This document shows, piece after piece, positions 53,468 to 62,572 of a stretch of DNA of 64,000 nucleotides. Position numbers and translations under genes: made by a program. Location: contig JAEWBT010000017.1 of the NCBI GenBank assembly GCA_023391015.1, positions 1 through 64,000 of the forward strand, written 5' to 3'. Within the stretch, counting starts at the first letter, position 1, and the number at the start of each line of letters is the position of its first letter. The notes beneath the pieces are model-generated. The model worked only from the letters and a program-made list of their open reading frames with translations. It was not told where the DNA came from and did not search any database. This DNA is from Bacteroidota bacterium. GTDB lineage: Bacteria; Bacteroidota; Bacteroidia; Chitinophagales; Chitinophagaceae.

Positions 53468-54466
53468 ATGAAAAAAAACATCGCCCTGGTGGCCGGGGGC
53501 TACTCCGGAGAAAGCGTAATCTCCCTTAGAACCGCCCAAACCATCCATCAAAACCTGGATGCGGAGCGCTTCAATGTGTACCTCATCATCATCACCCGCG
53601 AAAGCTGGTATCATGAGCCGCCAAATGGCGGCCTGCGCGTGGAGGTGGATAAAAACGACTTCTCGATTGCGACCGGGGAAGGCAAAATCACCTTCGACGC
53701 GGCCTTTATTGCCGTCCACGGCACGCCGGGAGAGGACGGGCGACTTCAGGGCTACTTCGATATGCTGGGAATTCCCTACACAACCTGCAATGCCATCGTG
53801 AGCGCCCTGACGTTTAATAAGAAGTTCTGCAACAGCGTGGTGAAAGACTTCGGGATTGTGGGCATTGCCAACTCAGTTCACCTCACCACCGAGTATCCCT
53901 ACAACATCGGCGCTATTTTGGAGCACCTGAAGCTGCCGGTCTTCGTGAAACCTGCCGAAAGTGGCTCCAGCCTGGGCATTTCGAAGGTGAAAGAGGTGGC
54001 AGAACTGCTGCCGGCCATCAATAAGGCCTTCAAAGAAGACAATCAGGTGCTGATAGAAGAGTTTATTGAAGGGCGGGAGCTGACGATTGGCGTGTACCGT
54101 GCGGGAGCGGCCATCGAGGTGCTGCCGCCTACGGAGATCCGCAGTCAAAACGAGTTCTTTGATTACGAGGCGAAGTACTCGCAGGGCGTAACCGAGGAGA
54201 TCACCCCTGCGCCCGTCTCCGAAGCGGTGTTGGAAGAGATCACCAAGAAGGCGGCTTACATCTATCGCCACCTGCACTGCCGGGGAGTGGTGCGGATTGA
54301 CTTCATTTTGCAGCGGGAGACGAACAAATTGTACTTTTTGGAGGTGAACACCATGCCAGGACAAAGCGAAGCCAGCATTATTCCGCAGCAGGTGCGGGCG
54401 GCAGGGCTGGATCTGAAGGTTTTTTACGGGCAGTTGCTGCAATCGGTGCTGGAAGCCGGGGTATAG
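53468..54466 (+). CDS. ddl: D-alanine--D-alanine ligase
   Basis: 332 residues. ATP-grasp family: N-terminal VAGGYSGESVISLRTAQTI, HGTPGEDGRLQGYFDMLGIPYT (Gly-rich, D-Ala site), PVFVKPAESGSSLGISKV (ATP-binding Lys), and C-terminal CRGVVRIDFIL ... YFLEVNTMPGQSEASIIPQQ (metal-binding Glu and Asn). It makes D-Ala-D-Ala for the peptidoglycan stem peptide. The PASTA gene follows 47 bp later, a pairing typical of Bacteroidota. Confidence 0.93.
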   Translation: MKKNIALVAGGYSGESVISLRTAQTIHQNLDAERFNVYLIIITRESWYHEPPNGGLRVEVDKNDFSIATGEGKITFDAAFIAVHGTPGEDGRLQGYFDMLGIPYTTCNAIVSALTFNKKFCNSVVKDFGIVGIANSVHLTTEYPYNIGAILEHLKLPVFVKPAESGSSLGISKVKEVAELLPAINKAFKEDNQVLIEEFIEGRELTIGVYRAGAAIEVLPPTEIRSQNEFFDYEAKYSQGVTEEITPAPVSEAVLEEITKKAAYIYRHLHCRGVVRIDFILQRETNKLYFLEVNTMPGQSEASIIPQQVRAAGLDLKVFYGQLLQSVLEAGV

Positions 54467-54513
54467 GCGGACAGCGGTTTTATATTTTGGAAGAAGTTTA
54501 ATTTTATCCGCAA

Positions 54514-55437
54514 ATGGCAAAACGCGTTGCGCGGCCTACGCAGGTCAAAACCCCGGAGGCGGGGATTAAAAGCAGTCTTTGGGCAAACATTCTGGTGATG
54601 ATTGGGGTAGGCGTGCTGCTTTACTTTCTGATTTTCTCTTCGCTTTCTATTATCACGCAGCATGGGGCGGAGGTCAAGGTGCCTTCCGTAACCGACCGGC
54701 CTGTGGATGCAGCCATTGCCACGCTTCGCAAAGCCGGTTTTGAGGTGGATGTGGACAGCTCTTATGATGCCACGCGCAAACCGCGAACGGTGCTGACCCA
54801 ACAGCCGGTTCCGGGGGCGGTGGTGAAGCAGAACCGGACCATCTTCCTGACGGTGAACAAAGGATTGCCACCGGCTACGCAAATGCCCAACCTGGTGAAC
54901 CTTTCTTTCCGGAGTGCCTCGCTGATTCTTAAAAGTCGGCGGCTGATTTTGGGAGATACCATCCTGAAACCCGACATTGCCAAAGGTGCCGTGCTGGAGC
55001 AGCGACACAACGGGCGCATTATCCCGCCAGGGGTAACGCTGGCCGAAGGCAGCCGCATTGACCTGGTGGTGGGAGACGGCCTTGGAGAGGTAGAATTCGA
55101 TGTTCCCGATGTGATTGGGATGACTTACAACGAAGGAAGGGCCGTTTTGCTGGGCAACGGGCTGTATCTGGTGCCGGTTTTTGACGGGCCATTGGCCGAT
55201 ACCGGAAATGCGATTATTTACAATCAGGTTCCTTCCCCCTACAACGAAGGCGGGGCGCGCAACCGCAAGCGGCAGGGCGATTATGTGGATGTTTTTGTGA
55301 AAAAAACACCGACGGTGGAGGAAATGGAAAGCAACAGGCGACCCAAAGCCGCCGTTATAGATTATTATGAGCCGGAACCACCGCCCAGGCCGCGTGCGCC
55401 CAAGGCTGTTTTAAACCCGGACAGTGCTAAACGATGA
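54514..55437 (+). CDS. PASTA-domain membrane protein
   Basis: 307 residues. A transmembrane helix at ~25-45 (NILVMIGVGVLLYFLIFSSL), then three PASTA repeats: VKVPSVTDRPVDAAIATLRKAGFEVDV (~56), MPNLVNLSFRSASLILKSRRLIL (~125) and VPDVIGMTYNEGRAVLLGNGLYLVP (~195). The C-terminus is charged and disordered (EPEPPPRPRAPK). PASTA domains bind peptidoglycan. There is no kinase domain. Overlaps the next gene by 4 bp (ATGA), indicating translational coupling. Confidence 0.88.
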   Translation: MAKRVARPTQVKTPEAGIKSSLWANILVMIGVGVLLYFLIFSSLSIITQHGAEVKVPSVTDRPVDAAIATLRKAGFEVDVDSSYDATRKPRTVLTQQPVPGAVVKQNRTIFLTVNKGLPPATQMPNLVNLSFRSASLILKSRRLILGDTILKPDIAKGAVLEQRHNGRIIPPGVTLAEGSRIDLVVGDGLGEVEFDVPDVIGMTYNEGRAVLLGNGLYLVPVFDGPLADTGNAIIYNQVPSPYNEGGARNRKRQGDYVDVFVKKTPTVEEMESNRRPKAAVIDYYEPEPPPRPRAPKAVLNPDSAKR

Positions 55438-57293
55438 AAGGTCTTTTATTTTTTTTAGGAGGGATGGCCCTTTTGGGCAGCGGGGTGGAACAAGCCGCTG
55501 CGCAGGAGAATGTAGTTCCCCTTTCCTGGAACGTTTCGCCTGCGGCGGCCCAATCGCAGAACGCCTTGCCCCGATTGCAGAAGGCGGCGGCCCTGACGCT
55601 GCCTTTTTTTGAAGATTTTTTGGGAGAAGATACCTATCCCGACCCGCAGCGGTGGGTGGTGAACCGGCAGGTGTATGTAAACAACACGATGGGCGTCAAT
55701 CCGGTGTCGCAGGGCGTTTGTACGTTCGACGCGCTGGGTGCGGATAACCGGCCTTACGATACGGTGAACCCTTTTCGCGTCCGGTACGCCGATACGCTGG
55801 CCTCGCAGCCTTTCGACCTTTCCGGAAATACGCCGGGAGACAGCATTTACCTGAGCTTTTTCTATCAACCCCAAGGGGCGGGCTTCTCGCCGGAGACGAC
55901 CGACTCGTTGATGCTGTTTTTCAAGACCGGGAGCGGGCGGTGGGTAAAGCAATGGAGCCAGCGGGACACCGTTTTGAAGCCGTTTCGGCAAGTATTGATA
56001 CCGGTGGCGGATACTTCTTTCCTGTATAACGGATTTCAGTTCCGGTTTATCAACAAAGCGTCCATCAACCTCAATGATGACGTGTGGAATCTGGATTATA
56101 TCCGGATGGATGCAGGCCGGAACTGGGCGGATACGGCCATTAACGACATCGCGCTGAGCACGATTCCGGGAAACCTGCTCCGGGACTACACGGCGATGCC
56201 CTACCGGCACTATTTGGCGAATCCGGGGGCGGTGAGTGCGAGCGTTATTTCCGGAAATTTCCGGAATCAGACAGGCGGGGCGATCAGTGGCTTCGTGGGG
56301 CTGAATGCAACCAACCGAAGCAACGGTACATCCTTCTACACGACGGGCCAACCTTTCAGCTTGACGCCTTATAACACGGGGACGTTTCAAATTCCCGGCT
56401 ACCAGGCCATCACGCAGCTGGGGTATTACGATCCACTGGTCATCCGCAACTTCTATAGCCTGACTACGAGTGCCCCGCAGGCCACAACGGCCAACGATAC
56501 GCTGACCAAGTTGCAGATTTTCGACAACTACTTTGCCTATGACGACGGGTCGGCGGAAAAAACGTACTACCTGAACCTCTTTGCTTCGTTGCCGGGCACC
56601 GTAGCGATCGAGTTTCAGACCCAGGTGGCCGACACGCTGCGTGGGGGGGCCATCTTGTTTGGCCAGCAGGTGCCCACGGCGGCTGGGAAGTTCTTCAACA
56701 TGCAACTATACCGGAAGTTGGCGGGCGTGAGCGGGGCAACGGCGGATGAATTGATTCACTCGCAGGACTTTTATCAGCCGCGCTTCGTCGATACGGTAAA
56801 CCGGTTCTATTATTATACGTTCGACAATGCCGTGGCGGTGCCTCCGGGCGTCTATTACTTCGCCGTGATGCAACCCGCTTTGAGTGGATCGGATACTTTG
56901 TACTACGCGTTGGATGCAAACCGGGTGGGAGGCAATCATCTCTACTACAATGTGGATGGAACGTGGAAGAGCAGCCTTATTTCGGGCGCTTTGATGATCC
57001 GACCCTTGTTCGGGGAGCCCGTAACGCCGACAAATGTGAGCCGGGAGGCGATGGAGGAGGGTTGGAACGCGTACCCCAATCCTTCGGCGGGACCTTTGCT
57101 GTTGCAGGGCGTACCGGATGGCAGTGAAGTGGCGCTGCTGGACGTTTCGGGAAGCCGGACGGTGGCCGGGTGGCGCACGCCACAAGCCCCGAACCTGACG
57201 GGCCTGGCCGGGGGCACGTATCTGGTGCGCTGGAAAAAGGCCAATGGCAGCTGGAGCGCGCCGAAGAAATGGATTTTTATCCCGAATCCGTAG
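55434..57293 (+). CDS. T9SS type A sorting domain-containing secreted protein
   Basis: 619 residues. Signal peptide GGMALLGSGVEQAAAQ. The body contains FFEDFLGEDTYPDPQRWVVNRQVYVN, SLSFFYQPQGAGFSPETTDS and repeated beta-sandwich strands, typical of Bacteroidota surface proteins with a concanavalin-like domain. The final ~75 residues are a sorting domain: WNAYPNPSAGPLLLQGV, EVALLDVSGSR and LAGGTYLVRWKKANG. Coupled to the PASTA gene by a 4-bp overlap. Function unknown; secreted. Confidence 0.85.
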   Translation: MKGLLFFLGGMALLGSGVEQAAAQENVVPLSWNVSPAAAQSQNALPRLQKAAALTLPFFEDFLGEDTYPDPQRWVVNRQVYVNNTMGVNPVSQGVCTFDALGADNRPYDTVNPFRVRYADTLASQPFDLSGNTPGDSIYLSFFYQPQGAGFSPETTDSLMLFFKTGSGRWVKQWSQRDTVLKPFRQVLIPVADTSFLYNGFQFRFINKASINLNDDVWNLDYIRMDAGRNWADTAINDIALSTIPGNLLRDYTAMPYRHYLANPGAVSASVISGNFRNQTGGAISGFVGLNATNRSNGTSFYTTGQPFSLTPYNTGTFQIPGYQAITQLGYYDPLVIRNFYSLTTSAPQATTANDTLTKLQIFDNYFAYDDGSAEKTYYLNLFASLPGTVAIEFQTQVADTLRGGAILFGQQVPTAAGKFFNMQLYRKLAGVSGATADELIHSQDFYQPRFVDTVNRFYYYTFDNAVAVPPGVYYFAVMQPALSGSDTLYYALDANRVGGNHLYYNVDGTWKSSLISGALMIRPLFGEPVTPTNVSREAMEEGWNAYPNPSAGPLLLQGVPDGSEVALLDVSGSRTVAGWRTPQAPNLTGLAGGTYLVRWKKANGSWSAPKKWIFIPNP

Positions 57294-57305
57294 CATCTTT
57301 GCCCT

Positions 57306-57614
57306 ATGCAAAACATAACTGTGCAGGAACTCAAGCACCGCATGAACGCGGGCGAAAAACCGCTTATCATTGATGTCCGGGAGCCGGAAGAGGTGGCCGA
57401 AAGCCGGATTGAAGGCAGCACCCATATCCCGTTGGGCAATATTTTGTCGTTCCAGCTGGGCGAAATCGAGGATTTGGATAAAGACACCGAGTTGATTCTG
57501 CAATGCCGGAGCGGCAAGCGCAGTATGCAGGCGGGGATGATGCTGGAAACGATGGGTTACACAAACGTAAAGAACCTGGAAGGCGGCATCCTGGACTGGC
57601 AGGCGCTGGGATAG
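57306..57614 (+). CDS. rhodanese-like domain protein
   Basis: 102 residues, single rhodanese domain: KPLIIDVREPEEVAESRIEGSTHIPLG at the N-terminus and the active-site loop LILQCRSGKRSMQAGMML with catalytic Cys, then GYTNVKNLEGGILDWQALG. Sulfurtransferase carrying a persulfide on the Cys; single-domain type (GlpE-like). 13 bp after the T9SS gene, so probably in the same transcript. Confidence 0.9.
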   Translation: MQNITVQELKHRMNAGEKPLIIDVREPEEVAESRIEGSTHIPLGNILSFQLGEIEDLDKDTELILQCRSGKRSMQAGMMLETMGYTNVKNLEGGILDWQALG

Positions 57615-57644
57615 GGGAAGTGGGTGGAAAAGAACACGAAAGAG

Positions 57645-57669
57645 ACGCGCCGGAAGGCGCGTTCTTTGT
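57645..57669 (+). terminator. rho-independent terminator
   Basis: ACGCGCC-GGAA-GGCGCGT followed by TCTTTGTG, 31 bp after the rhodanese stop. Ends the ddl/PASTA/T9SS/rhodanese run. Confidence 0.5.
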
Positions 57670-57778
57670 GTGGGAAAGGCCCTTTTTCCGGAAAAAGGAA
57701 GCTGGAACCAGCAACTATTGGCGGCGGTTGGGTGTTTTGGAGCAGCGCGCTGTGCGGGTTTAAAAGGTCTGCCGCCGT

Positions 57779-57786
57779 TATTTTTG
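57779..57786 (+). promoter_or_regulatory. -7 promoter element TATTTTTG
   Basis: Perfect TAnnTTTG, 22 bp before the ATG at 57809. The preceding gap 57615-57808 otherwise has only the terminator and a TTTTCCGGAAAA motif. Confidence 0.5.
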
Positions 57787-57808
57787 TTTATCCCGCTTTG
57801 ATACGCCC

Positions 57809-58363
57809 ATGCACGAGATAGAGCCTTTCTTTAACTGGCGGCACCTCTACGCCGCCGAGGAAGATGAGAACAGTCCTTTTTATGGAAAGGAGTACAACGA
57901 GTTTGAGTATTGCAACACCGTTTATAATTACTTTATCCACCCCCAATGGGATGAGCTGGACTCGCGTACCCTGTACCTGAAGCTGCTGTATGCGGACTAT
58001 GAGCAGAATTATTGCATCATCGAGCTGATTGGCGAGTGGAACGATGCGGTGGAAAACGATATTATGCTCTTGAAGCGCAACGTCATAGACCCGTTGCTGG
58101 AAAAAGGCATTCAGAAGTTTATCCTCATTGCCGAAAACGTGCTGAACTTTCATTCTTCCGATGTGGAGTATTATGCAGAGTGGAAAGAAGATGTAGAAGA
58201 CGGCTGGATTATCATCCTGAATGCGCCCGCCCAGACGCGCAGCGAGTTTCTGCGGGAGAGAATCGGTCATTACATCCTGTTTGGCGACGTGGCCAACTGG
58301 CGAACCTTTCAGCCACAACACTTTTTTCAGTTGGTGGATAACCAGATGCTGCGGTTGATGTAG
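57809..58363 (+). CDS. conserved hypothetical protein
   Basis: 184 residues, acidic and aromatic: FFNWRHLYAAEEDENSPFYG, FIHPQWDELDSRTLYLKLLYADYEQ and ILFGDVANWRTFQPQHFFQLVDNQ. No signal peptide or membrane segment, so cytoplasmic. I recognise no catalytic motif; the type is common among Bacteroidota hypothetical proteins. It lies alone between a promoter element and the DUF4175 gene, 78 bp before the latter. Confidence 0.65.
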   Translation: MHEIEPFFNWRHLYAAEEDENSPFYGKEYNEFEYCNTVYNYFIHPQWDELDSRTLYLKLLYADYEQNYCIIELIGEWNDAVENDIMLLKRNVIDPLLEKGIQKFILIAENVLNFHSSDVEYYAEWKEDVEDGWIIILNAPAQTRSEFLRERIGHYILFGDVANWRTFQPQHFFQLVDNQMLRLM

Positions 58364-58441
58364 CGGGCGGATTGCTTACCACACTTATCTTCCAGGTTTT
58401 TGCTATCTTTAGAAGCTTTTTTTGTGCTGCGATAGAAACTG

Positions 58442-61400
58442 ATGAATTCCTACGACCTGCTGCTCTCCCGTTTAGACGGCTTTATCCGGAAATATTACGC
58501 GAACCAACTGTTGCGCGGTGGCCTGGTGCTGCTGGCGTCCCTGCTCTCGGTATTACTACTGGTTGGGGTGGGAGAATATTTCCTGTATTTGCCGCCGGTA
58601 GTGAAGATTCCCTTGCTGTCTGCCATTGTGTTGTTTGCAGGCGCGGCGTTGGTGTTTTGGATTGTCATCCCGCTTTTAAAATTAGCGCGGCTGGGCAAAA
58701 CCCTTTCGCGGGAAGACGCAGCGGTGATTGCAGGCCGGTATTTTCCGGAAGTCGGCGACAAGATGCTCAACGTGTTGCAGCTGAAAAACGGGGCCGTTTC
58801 CGGTGCCGAATCCGACCTGTTGCTGGCGTCTATTGAACAAAAATCTTCGCAGCTTTCGGTGGTACCCATTGCCCGCGCGATTGATTTGGGTAAAAATAAA
58901 AAGTACCTGCCGTGGCTGCTTCCGGTGGTGGGCGTTTTGTTGCTTTTTTTGATTCTTTCGCCCGCTACTTTCCGGAAAACAGGCGCCCGTCTCCTCCAAC
59001 CCGCCACCGCTTTTGAAAAACCCGCACCGTTTGATTTTATTCTCCTGAATGGAAGTAATCTTACCGTTCCCGAAGGCGAAGATTTGGTGATTCGGGCCAA
59101 AGCTTCCGGAAACGCGCTGCCGTCTCAAATGGAAATCCTTACCGGCGACGAACGGCGAACCATGCGGGAAGATTCCGGAAATTTTGCGGCCAAATTTGAA
59201 AAAGTAACCGCTGATATTTCGTTTCGCCTGTCGGCTTCGGGATACAATTCCAAACCCTATATTGTAAAAGTCTTGCCCAAGCCGTCGCTGCTGGCGGTAA
59301 AGGCCCAACTGCGCTACCCGCCGTACACGGGCCGGAAAGATGAACTGCGAACGTCTCTCGGCGACCTGAGCGTACCAGTCGGCACGCAGATTTCGTGGCT
59401 GATTACGACCAACTCCACCGATAACATGCGCTTTTACCTGGGCGATGCTTTGGCAGGTATTTTGCCTCGCAACGGTGCGTTCTTTGGCGCATCCCACCGT
59501 TTTCTGCAAGACACGACGGTGAGCTTTGTGGTGGAAAATACCCGCAGCCGCATTGCCGAAAAGCAAAGTTTCCGGGTAGCGGTGATTCCCGACGCGCTGC
59601 CGTCTATTCAATTAAGTAATTACGCCGACAGCAGCACGGGCGGGCAAATCCTCCTTACCGGAACGGCGGGCGATGATTACGGTTTGAGCCGGCTGACGTT
59701 TGTAGCAGTTATTACAAACAGTGATGGAAAAGTGCTTTCCAATAAGAGCGTGAACCTCCCGGTTTCCGGAAAAAAGGCTACGGCTTTTCAGCATTATTTT
59801 GATGCTTCGGCCCTGCTCGGCAGCGGACAGCGGATGCGCTACTGGGTGGAAGCCTGGGACAACGACGGCGTGCACGGCCCCAAGGTGGCGCGCAGCACCG
59901 AGCAGTACTATGACCGCACCGGTGGCAAGAAAGTGGATGCTTTCCTCGCAGAAAATGCCCAGCAGGTTTCGCAGGGGCTGAGCAATTCAGCAAAAGAAAA
60001 TCAGGAACTGCAAAAGGCAACGAAGGAGCTGCAAACGCAGGTGTTGCAAAGTGAGGCGACAAGCTGGGAATCCAAGCAGGCCCTGCAACAGATGCTGGAC
60101 CAGCAGGAAGACATCAAACAAAAGCTGGAGACCGCCAAAAAGCGCTTTGAGGAAGGCATGAAGCAGCGAGAGAACCGGCAGATGAGCGAGGACGCAAAGG
60201 AAAAAACCGAGGCGCTCAAAGAGCAAATGGATCGTCTTCTAAACAAAGAACTGGCCGAGCAAATGCAGAAATTGCAGGAACTAATGCAAAAGCTGAACAA
60301 AGACAAAGCGGTGCAAACCCTGCAAAAGCTGGAGCAGGACAACAAGCTGTTTAACATGGACCTGCAACGCCTGCAGGAACTGATGAAAAAGCTGGAGCAA
60401 CAGTTGAAACTGGAGGACCTGGCCGCCAAAATGGAAAGCCTCGCCCAAAAACAAGGCGACCTCAAAGACAAAACCGATAAAGGCGAGCGCAGCAACGAAG
60501 AACTGGCCCAGCAACAAAAAGACCTTAAAAAAGAGCTGGACGAAGCGCTGAAAAAAGACCTCAAAGATGCTGCCCAGCAAGCCACCAAAGCCGAGGAAAA
60601 AGAGCTGGATAAAAGCGGGCAGGCGGGCAAAGAAGCCGGAAAAGACATGCAGCAAAGCAGCGAGCAACTGGGGCAGAACCAGAAGCAGGGTGCATCCAAA
60701 TCCCAGCAACAGGCGCAGCAAAAGCTTCAGGAAATGGCCAACGCCCTGCGCATGGCAGCCAGCGGTTCTTCCCTGGAGCAAATCAACATTGACATTCGCG
60801 CCACGCGGCAGATTCTCACCAACCTGATGCGCCTTTCCTTTGCCGAAGAAGCCTTGGTGGGAAAGACGAAAAAAACATCCGCTGCTTCGCCGGAATACCT
60901 CGCCAACATCTCAGAGCAGTCCCGGCAATACACCGCTTCGCACATCATCCGCGATTCACTCTACGCCCTGAGCAAACGAATTTTCCAGCTTTCGGCAACG
61001 GTCAACAAAGAAACTGCCGGACTGGAGTCGTCTCGTTCCAACGCCACCACGGCTTTGAACGACCGGCAAATCGGGCAGGCGGCGCAGGCGCAGCAGTATG
61101 CCATGACGCACACCAACAATTTGGCCCTGATGCTCAACGAACTGCTTAGCAACCTGATGCAGCAGCAGTCGCAGGCCATGCAGCAACAAGGCAACAGTGG
61201 CTCGTGCAGCAAGCCCGGCGGCAGCAAACCTTCCGGAAAACCGGGTCCCGGCAGCAGTGGAGCAGGCCAATTACAGGACATTATTTCCGGACAACAACAA
61301 CTCGGTAATGCCATGCAGCAAGCTGCCCAAAGCGCCTCACGTCGACAAGGAGGCCAGAAACCCGGCGATAAACCCGGACCCGGCCAGCAAGGCCAGGGGC

Positions 61401-61951
61401 AGGATGGGCAAGGAAAAGAAGGCAAAAATCCCGGCGGGCAGCAGGCTGGCGGCGGTCAGAGCGGTGGCGCTGGCAGCAATGGCGGTGGCAACGGCAGCGA
61501 AGGTGATAACGGCGACGCCGAGCAACTAGCGCGCTTTGCCGAGCAACAGGCCGCCATCCGCCGGCAGGTGCAGCAACTCGTCAGCAAGCTCACCGGTTCC
61601 GGAAATCCGGCGGCGGCGCGCCTGCTCCGCGAGATTGCCCAGAAAATGGATAAAACCGAGGAAGACCTCGTGAACCGTCGCCTCACGCCTGAACTGGCGA
61701 TGCGCCAAAGCGACATTTTTACCCGACTGCTGGAAGCCGACAAAGCCCTGCGTGAGCAGGAGCAAGACAATAAGCGGGCCTCTACCGCGGGCGTGGATAG
61801 GACCCGGCCCATTCCGGCCGAGTTGCAACGGATTTTGCAACAACATAAAGCATTGTTGGAAGGCTACCGCACCGTTCCGGCCGATTTAAAACCCTTTTAC
61901 CGGCAGATGGTGCAGCAGTATTACCAGAATATTTCCAACGCTTCCCAATAG
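58442..61951 (+). CDS. DUF4175 family large membrane protein
   Basis: 1169 residues. Three membrane helices lie near residues 25-45, 55-80 and 155-175, typical of the family. Residues ~180-500 are Ig-like/beta-rich. From ~520 to ~800 a strongly helical coiled-coil stretch rich in Gln, Lys, Glu and Leu follows (MQKLQELMQKLNKDKA-like repeats). The C-terminal ~940-1030 is a Gly/Gln/Ser/Pro-rich disordered segment, then a final helical domain with a conserved DLKPFYRQMVQQYYQNIS. DUF4175 proteins in Bacteroidota accompany BatA/VWA-type genes in other genomes; function unknown, presumably in the cell envelope. Confidence 0.85.
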   Translation: MNSYDLLLSRLDGFIRKYYANQLLRGGLVLLASLLSVLLLVGVGEYFLYLPPVVKIPLLSAIVLFAGAALVFWIVIPLLKLARLGKTLSREDAAVIAGRYFPEVGDKMLNVLQLKNGAVSGAESDLLLASIEQKSSQLSVVPIARAIDLGKNKKYLPWLLPVVGVLLLFLILSPATFRKTGARLLQPATAFEKPAPFDFILLNGSNLTVPEGEDLVIRAKASGNALPSQMEILTGDERRTMREDSGNFAAKFEKVTADISFRLSASGYNSKPYIVKVLPKPSLLAVKAQLRYPPYTGRKDELRTSLGDLSVPVGTQISWLITTNSTDNMRFYLGDALAGILPRNGAFFGASHRFLQDTTVSFVVENTRSRIAEKQSFRVAVIPDALPSIQLSNYADSSTGGQILLTGTAGDDYGLSRLTFVAVITNSDGKVLSNKSVNLPVSGKKATAFQHYFDASALLGSGQRMRYWVEAWDNDGVHGPKVARSTEQYYDRTGGKKVDAFLAENAQQVSQGLSNSAKENQELQKATKELQTQVLQSEATSWESKQALQQMLDQQEDIKQKLETAKKRFEEGMKQRENRQMSEDAKEKTEALKEQMDRLLNKELAEQMQKLQELMQKLNKDKAVQTLQKLEQDNKLFNMDLQRLQELMKKLEQQLKLEDLAAKMESLAQKQGDLKDKTDKGERSNEELAQQQKDLKKELDEALKKDLKDAAQQATKAEEKELDKSGQAGKEAGKDMQQSSEQLGQNQKQGASKSQQQAQQKLQEMANALRMAASGSSLEQINIDIRATRQILTNLMRLSFAEEALVGKTKKTSAASPEYLANISEQSRQYTASHIIRDSLYALSKRIFQLSATVNKETAGLESSRSNATTALNDRQIGQAAQAQQYAMTHTNNLALMLNELLSNLMQQQSQAMQQQGNSGSCSKPGGSKPSGKPGPGSSGAGQLQDIISGQQQLGNAMQQAAQSASRRQGGQKPGDKPGPGQQGQGQDGQGKEGKNPGGQQAGGGQSGGAGSNGGGNGSEGDNGDAEQLARFAEQQAAIRRQVQQLVSKLTGSGNPAAARLLREIAQKMDKTEEDLVNRRLTPELAMRQSDIFTRLLEADKALREQEQDNKRASTAGVDRTRPIPAELQRILQQHKALLEGYRTVPADLKPFYRQMVQQYYQNISNASQ

Positions 61952-61961
61952 AATGACTGTC

Positions 61962-61990
61962 TTTAGAAAAGAAAAAACATCTTTTCTAAA
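61962..61990. terminator. AT-rich hairpin after the DUF4175 gene
   Basis: TTTAGAAAAGA and TCTTTTCTAAA form a perfect 11-bp stem 11 bp after the stop codon, with no U-run. It may stop transcription or protect the 3' end. Confidence 0.35.
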
Positions 61991-62081
61991 AAATAATTTT
62001 GTCGGACTTGCAGAATGAAAAGATGCGAAGTACTTTAATGGCCGAAAATCAAATCCGGCTTCACCCAAAACTATTCGCCCT

Positions 62082-62552
62082 ATGTTTTTCAACCGCTCCT
62101 ACCGCATCACCTCCGCGCAGCCCGCTGACGTTGTTCTTAAAAAACTTTTGGGGCGCCACACCACCGTTCACGGCCTGGACTTTGAAGTCGTGAATACTGA
62201 CCATGGTGTGCGCATTGTGCCTCACGCCGAGGAGCTGGAAGAAGTCAGAACACTGCCGGTAACAAGGGTCAATCTGAAAAACCGGAAAGACAATAAAACA
62301 GACGTGATGCTGTTTGCACACATGCGCCGGATCGACCAGGGCGGTCCGCTGCTGGTAGTGTTTTTTGCCCTTTTTATGATTATTGCCGGTATCATCGGCT
62401 ATATTCGTGGGCAGGAAGAATACAGCCTTTATACGCTGCCTTTAATCGGTATCGGGCTGTTGGTTTTTATCGTGATGTGGATTCGGCTGGAAACCGGCTA
62501 CTTTGATTATGTTCGTAAGGTTCGCGACTTCGTAAAAGCGCAGATCCAGTAG
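62082..62552 (+). CDS. conserved hypothetical membrane protein
   Basis: 156 residues. An N-terminal soluble part (residues 1-85, RSYRITSAQPADVVLKKLLG, HGLDFEVVNTDHGVRIVPHAEEL) is followed by two membrane helices at ~92-112 (PLLVVFFALFMIIAGIIGYI) and ~120-140, then a short Lys/Arg tail. Not assigned to a known family. Converges on the thioredoxin-like gene with 20 bp between stop codons. Confidence 0.65.
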   Translation: MFFNRSYRITSAQPADVVLKKLLGRHTTVHGLDFEVVNTDHGVRIVPHAEELEEVRTLPVTRVNLKNRKDNKTDVMLFAHMRRIDQGGPLLVVFFALFMIIAGIIGYIRGQEEYSLYTLPLIGIGLLVFIVMWIRLETGYFDYVRKVRDFVKAQIQ

Positions 62553-62572
62553 CTTTTTTCCGGAAAGTGCCG

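Larger units (their letters stand above)
4387..62566. repeat. dispersed palindrome TTTCCGGAAA (individual sites, not one element)
   Basis: Exact or near-exact copies are scattered across the whole window. Exact ones include 4387-4396, 4682-4691, 5202-5211, 5515-5524, 6936-6945, 7904-7913, 8881-8890, 11239-11248, 11260-11269 and 62557-62566. They lie in coding and non-coding DNA and on both sides of operons. In proteins they show as SGK/SGN, FPE and FRK/FRN depending on frame. Confidence 0.85.

Noticed and set aside
55455..56705. Long open frame antisense to a T9SS protein gene
   Set aside because: The sense frame has a signal peptide and sorting domain; the antisense frame is Arg-rich with no domain.
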